The notes beneath the pieces were generated by a model that was not told where the DNA came from, did no database searches, and saw only the letters and a program-made list of their open reading frames with translations. 64,000 nt of DNA, taken from positions 1 to 64,000 of IMG/VR virus record IMGVR_UViG_3300013123_000005. One strand, given 5' to 3'. Made by a program: the position numbers and the translations under genes. The stretch comes from a virus. Position 1 is the first letter of the stretch; every line of letters begins with the position of its first letter. This document shows positions 22,492-30,874 of this stretch, in pieces.

Positions 22492-22648
22492 ATTGTGCCG
22501 AATGTTTCGAATTATGACCTTCAGGATGAAGTGGTTAGGATTTCGTTTTTGTTCATATGAATATTCGGGCAATGATGGAAGAATTGTTTACGATTGGACT
22601 TTAGATATGGGCTGGTTTCGTTTAATCAAACTTAAGCGCGGGTGGTAA
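22475..22648 (+). CDS. 57-residue basic protein
   Basis: A 57-residue basic, aromatic protein (CRMFRIMTFRMKWLG, then YDWTLDMGWFRLIKLKRGW). It overlaps the metallophosphatase gene by 17 bases, with a weak purine-rich ribosome site. Unknown function. Confidence 0.5.
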   Translation: MQPKIKLCRMFRIMTFRMKWLGFRFCSYEYSGNDGRIVYDWTLDMGWFRLIKLKRGW

Positions 22649-22649
22649 A

Positions 22650-22799
22650 ATGCAAATGAACGGACCAGATAAGCCTGGAGATTGTTTTGCGGGTGATTGC
22701 CCATTCGAGCATGGTGATGATATGAAATATCGTTGCACCGTTGGATTTGGCTTTGCTCATAAAGACTATAAGGAAGTTCAAGCACGGTGTCCGTTTTGA
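22650..22799 (+). CDS. 49-residue four-cysteine protein
   Basis: A 49-residue protein with Cys at CFAGDC and two later (YRC, ARC), possibly a small metal-binding knuckle. ATG one base after the preceding TAA. Unknown function. Confidence 0.5.
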   Translation: MQMNGPDKPGDCFAGDCPFEHGDDMKYRCTVGFGFAHKDYKEVQARCPF

Positions 22800-22833
22800 A
22801 ACGAAGATGAAGTTACGGTGAGGCTAAACAACT

Positions 22834-23169
22834 ATGAGCGAGCCTAACTGCCCTGAAGGTTTTCGACCACTTGAGCAGCTTTACGTTTCGACAGAAAAGC
22901 TAGCTGCCACTCGAAATAAACTTTACATGACTTCGAAAGGAAATCGAGTAGTTGTGTATATTCACGTCAAGGATAAGGTCGGTCAGCAAGAAATCAACGA
23001 TATGATCAGCAAGCTCGACAAATATCAAAATACAGACCTTCCAGTAACGCTAATTAAACAGTCTTACAAAACGTGCCAATTTCCTTTTGAAGAAGGCGAG
23101 TTGGGCAAGTTTGTGTTTCTTCGTCTATTTGATCGCGATGAAGATGAGATGAATCCGGCAGAAAACTGA
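22834..23169 (+). CDS. Hypothetical 111-residue protein
   Basis: A 111-residue protein with beta strands (NRVVVYIHV, KFVFLRLF) around a central helix, acidic at the C-terminus. GTGAGG lies upstream of the ATG. It ends in TGATG with the next gene. No family recognised. Confidence 0.65.
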   Translation: MSEPNCPEGFRPLEQLYVSTEKLAATRNKLYMTSKGNRVVVYIHVKDKVGQQEINDMISKLDKYQNTDLPVTLIKQSYKTCQFPFEEGELGKFVFLRLFDRDEDEMNPAEN

Positions 23170-23291
23170 TGGTCTTGCATCCAATCGTTGTTACAGAAGA
23201 TTGGTATGACAATCCTAAAGAATTTCACGAGGCTGTGATCACAATTCGATTTAAGAAAACACCTCTTGACAAGAGTACCGAGAACGAGTAA
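23169..23291 (+). CDS. 40-residue ORF
   Basis: ATG overlapping the preceding TGA; peptide begins MVLHPIVVTEDWYDNPKEFH. Its 3' end overlaps the promoter at 23266-23294, as in the 20326 gene. Small but correctly coupled. Confidence 0.5.
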   Translation: MVLHPIVVTEDWYDNPKEFHEAVITIRFKKTPLDKSTENE

Positions 23292-23294
23292 ACT
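23266..23294 (+). promoter_or_regulatory. sigma70-type promoter
   Basis: -35 TTGACA at 23266-23271, 17-base spacer, -10 TAAACT at 23289-23294. It precedes the ATG at 23334 by 39 bases, with AGGAAG between. Confidence 0.75.
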
Positions 23295-23333
23295 GTGTTG
23301 GTAGGTTAGAGAAGAAACTTAGAAAGGAAGAAA

Positions 23334-23507
23334 ATGATGAAGGGTCTACATGACGAGAAGCAAATGACTGCTTGGCTACAGCAAGACGAGGCTATTTTTG
23401 CCAAAATTATCGAGGAAATGCTGTACATTCAGAAGCACGGTCAGCTTGGCAGAATCGATGAACTGGTACGCGCTCTGCGACAAGTAATTGCTGATCGCAA
23501 CAAGTAA
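23334..23507 (+). CDS. 57-residue helical protein
   Basis: A 57-residue protein starting with two ATGs behind an AAAGGAAG ribosome site. Helical throughout (EAIFAKIIEEMLYIQKHG, DELVRALRQVIADRNK). Unknown function; first gene after the promoter at 23266. Confidence 0.6.
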   Translation: MMKGLHDEKQMTAWLQQDEAIFAKIIEEMLYIQKHGQLGRIDELVRALRQVIADRNK

Positions 23508-23529
23508 CTGAGGAAAAAGACAGAACAAA

Positions 23530-23832
23530 ATGGGCAAGAGTTTTAAGCGCAATCAGTTCGATTCCAACGCAAAGGTACGCGCTGGAGAAGAAGATAAGTG
23601 GAAGCGCTCGGATCGTCAGGCAATTCGAAGGACAGTAAAGCGGGTAATTGACTTGGTTCCTGAGCTATCCGATGAAGAGCTAGACAGAATTGACGATATG
23701 GAAATCCTCGACAAAGAGCATGCGCGTGATGTGTACAATGCACCGAAGGACGGCAAACACAGAATTCGCAAGGGTTCGAACGAGGACGAAGATGAATTTG
23801 AAGAGCGCAGGCTTAAGGCTTTGCGAAAGTAA
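23530..23832 (+). CDS. Charged 100-residue protein
   Basis: A 100-residue hydrophilic protein, basic in the first half (KVRAGEEDKWKRSDRQ, RRTVKRVIDL) and acidic near the end (NEDEDEFEERRLKALRK). Possibly nucleic-acid-associated. A GAGGAA ribosome site lies upstream of the ATG. Confidence 0.6.
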   Translation: MGKSFKRNQFDSNAKVRAGEEDKWKRSDRQAIRRTVKRVIDLVPELSDEELDRIDDMEILDKEHARDVYNAPKDGKHRIRKGSNEDEDEFEERRLKALRK

Positions 23833-23855
23833 ACAACTTTTTAGGAGGAAGTAAA

Positions 23856-23930
23856 ATGCGTAGGTTTATGGTACCGCGTGTGTCGCATTGTTGCGGAGGT
23901 TCTAACCTGTGGTCCCGATCAAGACCATAA
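23856..23930 (+). CDS. 24-residue basic peptide ORF with strong ribosome site
   Basis: ATG at 23856 follows TAGGAGGAAG, the best ribosome site in this stretch. The peptide MRRFMVPRVSHCCGGSN and seven more residues is basic with a Cys-Cys pair. The strength of the site argues for translation. Confidence 0.5.
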   Translation: MRRFMVPRVSHCCGGSNLWSRSRP

Positions 23931-24002
23931 ACTGATTAAATGGTTGCTATGTTGCTCTGGCAAAACTGCCAATTTAACAAATTTCACAAGATGGTGAATA
24001 AA

Positions 24003-24419
24003 ATGAATCTAGATCGCGTGTTTTTTCGTTACTGGAACGATGGTGCTGTTTCTGTCGCTGTAGATGCTGGTGATAAGTTTGACAAGGAATATCGTCTAGC
24101 TTTTTCTTTCCGTGATCGTTACGATACGGCTGTAAAGAGCTATGGCAAGGCTACGGCTGTTGGTCGTCTAGTTCTTGGCGAGACAATGACTATCGAGAAG
24201 TCAATGGTTGAGGAACACAAGGGCATCTATAACTGCATTGCGGTTGCCGCTTATCAGGTTTTGAGCACCGAGACTCGAAATGCTGTAAATTATCGTCTGA
24301 CTAGCACTGTAACTAACCAGATTGGCTACAATCGCGCATTCGCATCGTTCAAACAGCTTCACTTTCCTCCTTGGTTTTTTCGTCAGCTAATCAAGGACGG
24401 ACGTAAGTTGATCGGGTAA
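24003..24419 (+). CDS. Hypothetical 138-residue protein
   Basis: A 138-residue protein. The ATG at 24003 is preferred because GGTGA is six bases upstream; in-frame starts at 23991 and 23940 exist. It contains VSVAVDAGDKFDKEYRLAF and KSYGKATAVGRLVLGE strands. No family recognised. Confidence 0.6.
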   Translation: MNLDRVFFRYWNDGAVSVAVDAGDKFDKEYRLAFSFRDRYDTAVKSYGKATAVGRLVLGETMTIEKSMVEEHKGIYNCIAVAAYQVLSTETRNAVNYRLTSTVTNQIGYNRAFASFKQLHFPPWFFRQLIKDGRKLIG

Positions 24420-24479
24420 TTTTGTCTCTCCTGTTGGTCAGCGACACTAGTTACAGTGTCGAATAACGCAGGAGAAACC

Positions 24480-25151
24480 ATGAAAGCCTATATCAAAGAA
24501 TCCTCTTCTAAGTCCCGAAAATCTTTGGGCGAATTCTCAATCTTCAATAAAATCACAGTATACGTCAATAATCCCTTACCACAAGACGTGGATATCGTCG
24601 AAGCAATTGCGCTTTTGGAACAGAGACTTCCAGAGAGCCTAGAATATGACGTTGAAGAAGTCATGATCGGAAGTTTTGCGTTTCTTAAGACAAGAGAGGT
24701 TGCAAGTGTTTTCGAGAACGGAACGATTTACGTATCGAACGAACAAGATTCAATAATGACTTTGGTAGATGATATCGTACATGAGTTTGCACATTCACTG
24801 GAAGCTTCTTATGCAAGAGCATTATATGCTGACAAAAAGTTAGCTGGTGAATATGTTGGGAAGAAAGATCGATTGTTAGTACTGTTAAAGCAAGAAGGAA
24901 TCGATGTTGCCGATGAATGGTATTCTCAGACTGAATTTGATGAGAATTTTGATGATTTTCTATTTAGAGAAGTTGGATATCCAGTCGTAACCAATCTTTC
25001 GATGGACTTGTTCCCGTCTGCTTATGCAGTAACAAGTCTTCGAGAATATTTGGCAGTTGGCTTCGAGGTATTTTGTACAGAAGAAAGAGAAATGCTAAAA
25101 GATCAGTGTCCGACGTTATATCAAAAACTACAGGAATTGTTTAATTCCTAA
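24480..25151 (+). CDS. HExxH metallopeptidase-like protein
   Basis: A 223-residue protein with HEFAHS (His101-Glu102-His105) in a DDIVHEFAHSLEAS helix, the usual zinc site of gluzincin-type peptidases; a later Glu (LREYLAVGFEVF) may be the third ligand. The start at 24480 follows GCAGGAG. The N-terminus MKAYIKESSSKSRKS contains I5-K-E7-S8, again of I/L-x-E/S type. A small hairpin (GACACT/AGTGTC, 24443-24460) lies just upstream. Proteolysis is plausible but not shown. Confidence 0.75.
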   Translation: MKAYIKESSSKSRKSLGEFSIFNKITVYVNNPLPQDVDIVEAIALLEQRLPESLEYDVEEVMIGSFAFLKTREVASVFENGTIYVSNEQDSIMTLVDDIVHEFAHSLEASYARALYADKKLAGEYVGKKDRLLVLLKQEGIDVADEWYSQTEFDENFDDFLFREVGYPVVTNLSMDLFPSAYAVTSLREYLAVGFEVFCTEEREMLKDQCPTLYQKLQELFNS

Positions 25152-25165
25152 CTTCGAGTCTTAAA

Positions 25166-25996
25166 TTGTCCGAAACAACAGAACAGAAAACACATTTGAG
25201 TTATTCAGAGCTAGTACAATGGAACTTCTGCTCGCATTTTCACAAGTTAAAGTATATCGACAAAGCTGACATTCCAGATAATTATGATGGTCCTGCATCT
25301 GCTGGTATTTTAGGTACAGCGCTTCACTATACCTGTGAACAAATCATGCATAAGCGCGCAAACACAGATGAAGAACAATGGAACGCATTTTTGTCTTCAA
25401 TTGAAAAGAGCCTCAAAGATGAAGAAAATAAGCTCTCAGAGAGAGACAAAAAGAAGTTGCTCAACGAATCTGCAATGATTGAAGAACACAAAGCACTTTG
25501 GAAGCCAATATTTTCAGAGATTGAACCAGCATTCAAGGATTACTTTGGCGAATATGAGGTTGTTGCAACCGAATTTAGGCTGATGGAGCTAATCGAATAC
25601 GGTAATGGCTGGAATTTCAAAGGTTTTATCGACTTAATTTTAAAGACCAGCGATGGCAAATACCATATTGTCGATCTAAAATCGTGTTCATTTGGGTGGC
25701 TTCCTGAAAAAAAGAATAGCGCAATTGTCAACTATCAATTGACATTGTATAAGATTTTTTACAGTCAAAAAACAGGAATCCCACTAGAGAATATCGAAAC
25801 TCACTTTGCTTTACTCAAGAGAACGGCAAAGAAGAACAGGGTAGAGATTTTCAGAGTTACTTCAGGCAACAAAAAGATGCAAAACGCTAATGATTTATTG
25901 AGAAAGGCTCTTTACAACTTGCAGAATAAGCGTTATCTTAAGAACCGAAGCAATTGCGGAAACTGTAAGCTGTTTCATACGCCACATTGCTCTTGA
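25166..25996 (+). CDS. PD-(D/E)XK nuclease with Fe-S cysteines (Cas4/RecB-like)
   Basis: A 276-residue nuclease. The core has GFIDLIL (Asp156), VDLKS (Asp170, Lys172) and a following NYQLTLY motif, as in Cas4, AddB and RecB nucleases. Cys22 together with C264-x2-C267-x7-C275 forms the four-cysteine pattern of an Fe-S cluster. TTG start preceded by AAA. Likely a single-strand exonuclease in recombination or DNA processing. No cas genes or array are near, so it is not evidence of CRISPR. Confidence 0.85.
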   Translation: MSETTEQKTHLSYSELVQWNFCSHFHKLKYIDKADIPDNYDGPASAGILGTALHYTCEQIMHKRANTDEEQWNAFLSSIEKSLKDEENKLSERDKKKLLNESAMIEEHKALWKPIFSEIEPAFKDYFGEYEVVATEFRLMELIEYGNGWNFKGFIDLILKTSDGKYHIVDLKSCSFGWLPEKKNSAIVNYQLTLYKIFYSQKTGIPLENIETHFALLKRTAKKNRVEIFRVTSGNKKMQNANDLLRKALYNLQNKRYLKNRSNCGNCKLFHTPHCS

Positions 25997-26008
25997 AAAG
26001 GTTATAAG

Positions 26009-27283
26009 ATGGGTGAAGAAAAAAAGATTCGATTAATGACCATTTCCGACAATCCAATCGGAAAACCAACTGGCGTCGGTCTTCAAACCAGATACATGAT
26101 TGAAGGTTTGTTGAAAACCGGTAAGTATCAAGTCGCTTCCTTAGCAGCAACCGCTGCAAATCAAAATATGAATCCAATCAAAACACAAGAATATGGTGAC
26201 GCTTGGGAAATCCTGCCCATTAATGGCTTCGGAGAACCAGAAGTATTGCGAGCCGCCCTAAGATTGAAGAAGCCAGATATTCTTTGGTTCATGACAGATC
26301 CAAGATATTATTGGTGGCTGTGGAATATGGAAAATGAGATTCGCACCAATTGTTACACCGTGTATTATAACATTTGGGATAACTTACCATATCCAACATA
26401 TAACAAAAAATACTACGAATCAACAGATACGCTAGTAGCTATCAGCAAGCTGACTTTCGATATTAATAAAACTGTAGCTCCAAATACTGAATGTTTGTAT
26501 TTGCCGCATGCAGTAGACCCGAAGTACTTCAAGCCCCTTCCAGAAGAGAGCGTTAAGACTTTCAGGAAGAACTCTTTAGGACCGAATGCAGAAAAGTTCA
26601 TTTTCTTTTGGAACAATCGAAACCAGAAGCGCAAGCAAGCAGCTAGTTTGATTTGGGCATATAAGGACTTTTGCGATAAGATTGGTCACGATAAGACAAT
26701 TCTGTTGATGCACACAGATCCAAAAGAAGCTGCTGGACCAGATTTAGAGGCAAACGTTAAGGCGACAGGACTAACGAACGGAGAAGTATTATTTTCTACC
26801 GATAAGGCATTATCGTTTGAGCGTCTTGGAGTGCTTTACAACGCCTGTGATTGCGGAATTAACATCAGCGATTCTGAAGGTTTCGGCTTGAGCTTGCTTG
26901 AAACTCTTGCATGCGGCAAGCCAGCAATTGCGACGTTGACAGGCGGAATGGTAGAACAGATTATCAATGATAATGGTGTTCATCTTGGAGTTGGACTAAA
27001 ACCATCGGCTAGTCCAGTTGTAGGTTCTCAAATAATTCCTTATATTTATGAAGATCATGTAAGTCGCGAACGGGTTGTTGAAGCAATGACCAAAATGTAC
27101 TTTATGAGTAAAGAAGAGCGAAATAATCTCGGCAAGTTAGCAGTAGAACACGTCAATAAACACTTTAATTTTGAACAATATACAAATCGTTGGGATGAAA
27201 TTCTAACTTCCGTATATCAGAAAGGACCAACATGGCCAAGAGTGGATTACAAATCGTGGAGTCTTACGGAGATGAAGAGTTAG
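26009..27283 (+). CDS. GT4-like glycosyltransferase 1
   Basis: A 424-residue GT-B glycosyltransferase. The N-terminal domain opens with a Gly-rich loop (GKPTGVGLQTRYM); the C-terminal donor site has SDSEGFGLSLLETLACGKP, the EGFGxxxxE motif of GT4 enzymes. A sugar-nucleotide donor is expected. It follows the nuclease gene by 12 bases and overlaps the small gene at 27232. Donor and acceptor are not determinable. Confidence 0.85.
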   Translation: MGEEKKIRLMTISDNPIGKPTGVGLQTRYMIEGLLKTGKYQVASLAATAANQNMNPIKTQEYGDAWEILPINGFGEPEVLRAALRLKKPDILWFMTDPRYYWWLWNMENEIRTNCYTVYYNIWDNLPYPTYNKKYYESTDTLVAISKLTFDINKTVAPNTECLYLPHAVDPKYFKPLPEESVKTFRKNSLGPNAEKFIFFWNNRNQKRKQAASLIWAYKDFCDKIGHDKTILLMHTDPKEAAGPDLEANVKATGLTNGEVLFSTDKALSFERLGVLYNACDCGINISDSEGFGLSLLETLACGKPAIATLTGGMVEQIINDNGVHLGVGLKPSASPVVGSQIIPYIYEDHVSRERVVEAMTKMYFMSKEERNNLGKLAVEHVNKHFNFEQYTNRWDEILTSVYQKGPTWPRVDYKSWSLTEMKS

Positions 27284-27480
27284 CAACATATAGTTTTGTT
27301 TTGAGATATGGTAATAAGTTAGCCAATAGTGTTTGTCATAAATTGTTTATCAAAGCTCCCGTTGAAAAAGAAGATGTTAGTGCAGTTGCAGCATTAATTA
27401 AAGAGCAGTTGGACTTATTGACAGTTGAACAGTTGGCTGAATGGGTAAGAGAAATAGAGCGTTATAGGGACGGAGAATAA
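27232..27480 (+). CDS. 82-residue hypothetical protein in sugar cluster
   Basis: An 82-residue acidic helical protein. It overlaps the end of the first glycosyltransferase and is followed one base after its TAA by the next one. No motif recognised; perhaps a small partner of the transferases. Confidence 0.6.
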   Translation: MAKSGLQIVESYGDEELATYSFVLRYGNKLANSVCHKLFIKAPVEKEDVSAVAALIKEQLDLLTVEQLAEWVREIERYRDGE

Positions 27481-27481
27481 A

Positions 27482-28762
27482 TTGGCAGAGAAAAAAAAGG
27501 TTGTAGTCGTTGGTAGTGCCTTTGCTACTGCTGGCTATTCGGTTGCTGTTCGTTTCGTTCTAGAGTCTTTAAAAGACAGGAATGACGTTGAATTATATTT
27601 GGTATCGACTCCTTGGGCGAAGATGACCAATAATTTGCAGCAAACCGAATTTTTTGAATGGATGCATTCTTTGGTACTCAAGACTTTTGAATATCAAAAG
27701 AACGGCGGCAAGTTTGATGTTTCTGTACAGGTAACAATTCCTGGCGAATGGCAGAAGATTGCGCCAATCAATATTGGTGTTACTGCTGCGATGGAAACCG
27801 ATAGAATTTCGAAACAATGGCTTGAGAAGTGTTATTTGATGGACAAGATTATCGTTCATTCGGAGCACTCAAAGAATTCCATCGTTAACGCTCATTACAA
27901 GATTTCAGTGCCGAATGGTCGAGAAATCGATTTAAAGGTACCTTCCAGCGTTCCTATTGAAGTGGTGCCATTTCCAGTAGTCCCGGTAGAGCAAGACGCT
28001 AATTTTGCCCTTCCTGCGCTTATGGACTTCAATTTCCTGGCAGTCGCTCAATGGGGTTCAAGAAAGAACCTAGAACAGACGATTATTGGTTTTGTCGAGG
28101 CAATGAACAATGAGCCTGTTGGATTGATTCTGAAGGTTGCCGGTGGCAATCTTTCGAACGTTGATCGAGAAGATACAAAAGAAAAGTTAGACAAGTTACT
28201 CAAACCGCTATACACAAAGTATCCAAACCGAAAGTGCAAAGTATTTCTTCTTCATGGTTATATGACTGATGCAGAAATGAGCGCCTTGTATCAAAATCCA
28301 AAAGTCAAGGCAATCGTTACAACTACTCATGGAGAGGGTACGTGTTTGCCGATTCTTGACGCAGCCTCATATGGTTTGCCAGTAGTTTGTTCTTGGTGGA
28401 GCGGATATACTGACTTTCTTCAAGCTCCAACAGTCGACAAGAAGCTGCACAAAACAGTTATCAAGCCGATGGTAACTCAGATTGAATTCAAAATCGCTCC
28501 AGTTGATCCTTCGTTTGGATTGATTCCGCAATGGCGTAATTTAATTGAGCCTGGAATGCAATGGTGTTATCCAGACATGGTATCGTACAAGAACGCTTTG
28601 CTTGACGTATATAAGAATCATTCTGAAAAGCTTGGTAAGGCAAAGAAGCTTCAAAAGCATATTTTAGTTGAACTGGAAAAGTCAAAGATTTACGAGAAGA
28701 TGCGCGAGACTTTGTTGGGGGAAGCTTTCGAGATTGAAGCTGTTGAGATTGGAGTTGTGTGA
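27482..28762 (+). CDS. GT4-like glycosyltransferase 2
   Basis: A 426-residue GT-B enzyme, TTG start in TAAATTG. The C-terminal donor motif is GEGTCLPILDAASYGLPV. The N-terminal half has AFATAGYSVAVRF. The stop overlaps the start region of the third transferase. Probably acts on the same glycan. Confidence 0.8.
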   Translation: MAEKKKVVVVGSAFATAGYSVAVRFVLESLKDRNDVELYLVSTPWAKMTNNLQQTEFFEWMHSLVLKTFEYQKNGGKFDVSVQVTIPGEWQKIAPINIGVTAAMETDRISKQWLEKCYLMDKIIVHSEHSKNSIVNAHYKISVPNGREIDLKVPSSVPIEVVPFPVVPVEQDANFALPALMDFNFLAVAQWGSRKNLEQTIIGFVEAMNNEPVGLILKVAGGNLSNVDREDTKEKLDKLLKPLYTKYPNRKCKVFLLHGYMTDAEMSALYQNPKVKAIVTTTHGEGTCLPILDAASYGLPVVCSWWSGYTDFLQAPTVDKKLHKTVIKPMVTQIEFKIAPVDPSFGLIPQWRNLIEPGMQWCYPDMVSYKNALLDVYKNHSEKLGKAKKLQKHILVELEKSKIYEKMRETLLGEAFEIEAVEIGVV

Positions 28763-29985
28763 TGAAAAGGTTTGTTTTTATCGCGCAATTTCGAGATAAT
28801 TGTGGATATGCCGTTGCTGCGAGAGGATATCTTAAAGCCTTAGATCATTATTTAAAAATGCATCCGAAAGCTTTTCATTTAAGTATATTTACAATTCCTC
28901 TTGAAACCAATAACAGCAAAATTACCGAGGAAGAAGAAGCGCTTATTGAAAAATATGAGATATCTTATGATGAAGTTGATAACTTGATAATCCATAATCA
29001 ACCTCAATATACAGTCATTTGGAGTATGCCTCCACCCATGATAGTATGGAAAGACAAAAGTGCTTTGCCGATTTGGATAAAGGTGAAGCAGCTTTTTGAT
29101 CATTCTAGTGATAATGTGAACATTTCTTTTTGGGAAGCAACAGATATTCCTCGCTTTTGGATGGATATTTTTGACGCCATCAAAACCTCGAAGGTAATAG
29201 TCGCTTGTGATTGGAATGAACAAGTATATCGACGACGGCTTGGAGAGCGTGTATATCGCGTTCCATGCGTTGTTGAGCAGAGTGATATCAAAGATATAAC
29301 AGAGATTTCGTCGTTGCGTTCACTTTTGAGCGGAAAATATGTATTTTTGTCAGTTGCACAGTGGCAGCCAAGAAAAGGATTAAAAGATCTTTTGCGCGCG
29401 TATTATATGGAGTTCGCAAAGCGTCAAGATGTTGTTTTAGTTTTGAAGACTTACATTAATATTATGAACAACAATCCGATGTCAGCCAGTCAACAAAAGC
29501 AAGAGATTCAAAAGCAAATTGTTGAGATCCGAAACTCCATATATCTAGATGATGGCAGCAATCCTTCGGCGTTAGTTGTGGTTGTCCCTGGTGCTATTTC
29601 GAAGGGAAATTTGAATTGGCTGTATAATAGTTGCAATGCTTTCGTTTTGCCCACGCGCGGAGAAGGTTTTTGCATTCCGTTGGCAGAGGCTATGCAATTC
29701 AACAAGCGCGTAATCGTCCCTCGCGAGGGAGGTCATGTTGATTTGCTTCGGGGATATCCCGAAGATTCTATTTTTTTGACTGATGGAATGTGGCAACCGT
29801 ATGAGGGATTGCCTGGGTATACGTGCAATATGGATTGGTATTTGGCGGATATTAAGTCAGTTCGCAAGCAGATGAGAGCGGCTTTCGAGAGTGGTCTTGT
29901 TGATCATATAAGTCCACAATCGTTAAGTCTAAATACTATTGAATTGGTTGGCGATAAATTAGCCGGAGTGCTACTAAATGTATAA
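28762..29985 (+). CDS. GT4-like glycosyltransferase 3
   Basis: A 407-residue GT-B enzyme starting at the ATG that overlaps the preceding TGA. N-terminal NCGYAVAARGYL loop and C-terminal GEGFCIPLAEAMQFNKRVI support GT4. Similar layout to the previous gene suggests paralogy. It overlaps the acetyltransferase gene by eight bases. Confidence 0.8.
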   Translation: MKRFVFIAQFRDNCGYAVAARGYLKALDHYLKMHPKAFHLSIFTIPLETNNSKITEEEEALIEKYEISYDEVDNLIIHNQPQYTVIWSMPPPMIVWKDKSALPIWIKVKQLFDHSSDNVNISFWEATDIPRFWMDIFDAIKTSKVIVACDWNEQVYRRRLGERVYRVPCVVEQSDIKDITEISSLRSLLSGKYVFLSVAQWQPRKGLKDLLRAYYMEFAKRQDVVLVLKTYINIMNNNPMSASQQKQEIQKQIVEIRNSIYLDDGSNPSALVVVVPGAISKGNLNWLYNSCNAFVLPTRGEGFCIPLAEAMQFNKRVIVPREGGHVDLLRGYPEDSIFLTDGMWQPYEGLPGYTCNMDWYLADIKSVRKQMRAAFESGLVDHISPQSLSLNTIELVGDKLAGVLLNV

Positions 29986-30514
29986 GTCTCTAGAATTTAT
30001 GAAACAATTTAAGTATGTCGGAGAAGGTGTACAAGTATTCGAAAATGCGCTGATTTTGAAACCAGAAGAGATCATTTTGCACGATGGGTGTCGCATTGAT
30101 GATTTTTGCCGTCTTGAGGGTGGTAGCGGATTAGATATCGGGCGGTATGTTCACATTAGTTCGTTTTGTGGAATTTTAGGCGGCGGCAAGGTGATTCTTG
30201 AAGACTATGTTGCTATGGCTCAAGGAAGTCGCATTATATCTGGAAGCGATACAAAGAATGCGATTATGTCTGCTGCTTCACCTCACGGTCGAGAAATCAA
30301 AAGAAGCTGGAATATTCTACATAAACATGCATTTATGGGAGTTAATTCGGTATTGATGGTTGGAATTCCGCTACATGAAGGTGTGGTTGTCGGCGCATGC
30401 GCAGTAGTAACGAAGGAATATCCAGCGTGGACTATTCTTGGTGGCGTTCCAGCAACAATCATTGGTAACAGAAACGCTTCGAGGGTAATTCAAAAGGAAG
30501 ACGCGGGAACATGA
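29978..30514 (+). CDS. Hexapeptide-repeat O/N-acetyltransferase
   Basis: A 178-residue left-handed beta-helix acyltransferase. Short imperfect hexapeptides (ILHDGC, IGRYVHI, ILEDYV, GIPLHEGVVVGA) and GVPA near the end match sugar acetyltransferases. A catalytic His is likely within SAASPHGREI. It may acetylate the sugar made by the aminotransferase downstream, or a glycan unit. Confidence 0.8.
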   Translation: MYKSLEFMKQFKYVGEGVQVFENALILKPEEIILHDGCRIDDFCRLEGGSGLDIGRYVHISSFCGILGGGKVILEDYVAMAQGSRIISGSDTKNAIMSAASPHGREIKRSWNILHKHAFMGVNSVLMVGIPLHEGVVVGACAVVTKEYPAWTILGGVPATIIGNRNASRVIQKEDAGT

Positions 30515-30571
30515 AGTTTTATGGCCAATTCGATCCTCCAATCGATAAAATTCTTTATTTGCGAGGCAATA

Positions 30572-30874
30572 ATGTCTGATACACTAGGTTCTTTAATTGA
30601 CAAGCTTTTTACTGTCGACACAAAAATGTGGAACAATCAAGAAGAATTGTATCGAATTCGACGAATGACATTCGATGAGTACAAGCATGAGTATTTTGAA
30701 AATGAAGAGGGCGCAAAACGTTTGTGGTCTTCATTACAAAAGGCTTGTGATTTAAATGTTCAAAGAAACAATCTTATTGATGAAATTGATCAACATATTG
30801 TGACCCTCTTAGAAGACATAAAAAATGATAAAGCGCTTGAAGAATACGTCCAGACTAAATACAAAACCTATTAA
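30572..30874 (+). CDS. DUF4254-like small protein
   Basis: A 100-residue helical protein; the ATG at 30572 follows GAGG, while an upstream ATG (30521) would add 17 residues. TLGSLIDKLFTVDTKMW and NVQRNNLIDEIDQHI match the small DUF4254-type proteins often found beside glycosyltransferases. Role unknown. It overlaps the next gene by 50 bases. Confidence 0.65.
   Translation: MSDTLGSLIDKLFTVDTKMWNNQEELYRIRRMTFDEYKHEYFENEEGAKRLWSSLQKACDLNVQRNNLIDEIDQHIVTLLEDIKNDKALEEYVQTKYKTY

Noticed and set aside
24443-24460. Hairpin GACACT/AGTGTC as a terminator or riboswitch
   Set aside because: Six base pairs with no U-tract and no conserved riboswitch feature; too weak to call.
25166-25996. Cas4-like gene as evidence of a phage CRISPR system
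   Set aside because: No repeats-spacer array or other cas gene in the window; this fold is common in phage recombination nucleases.
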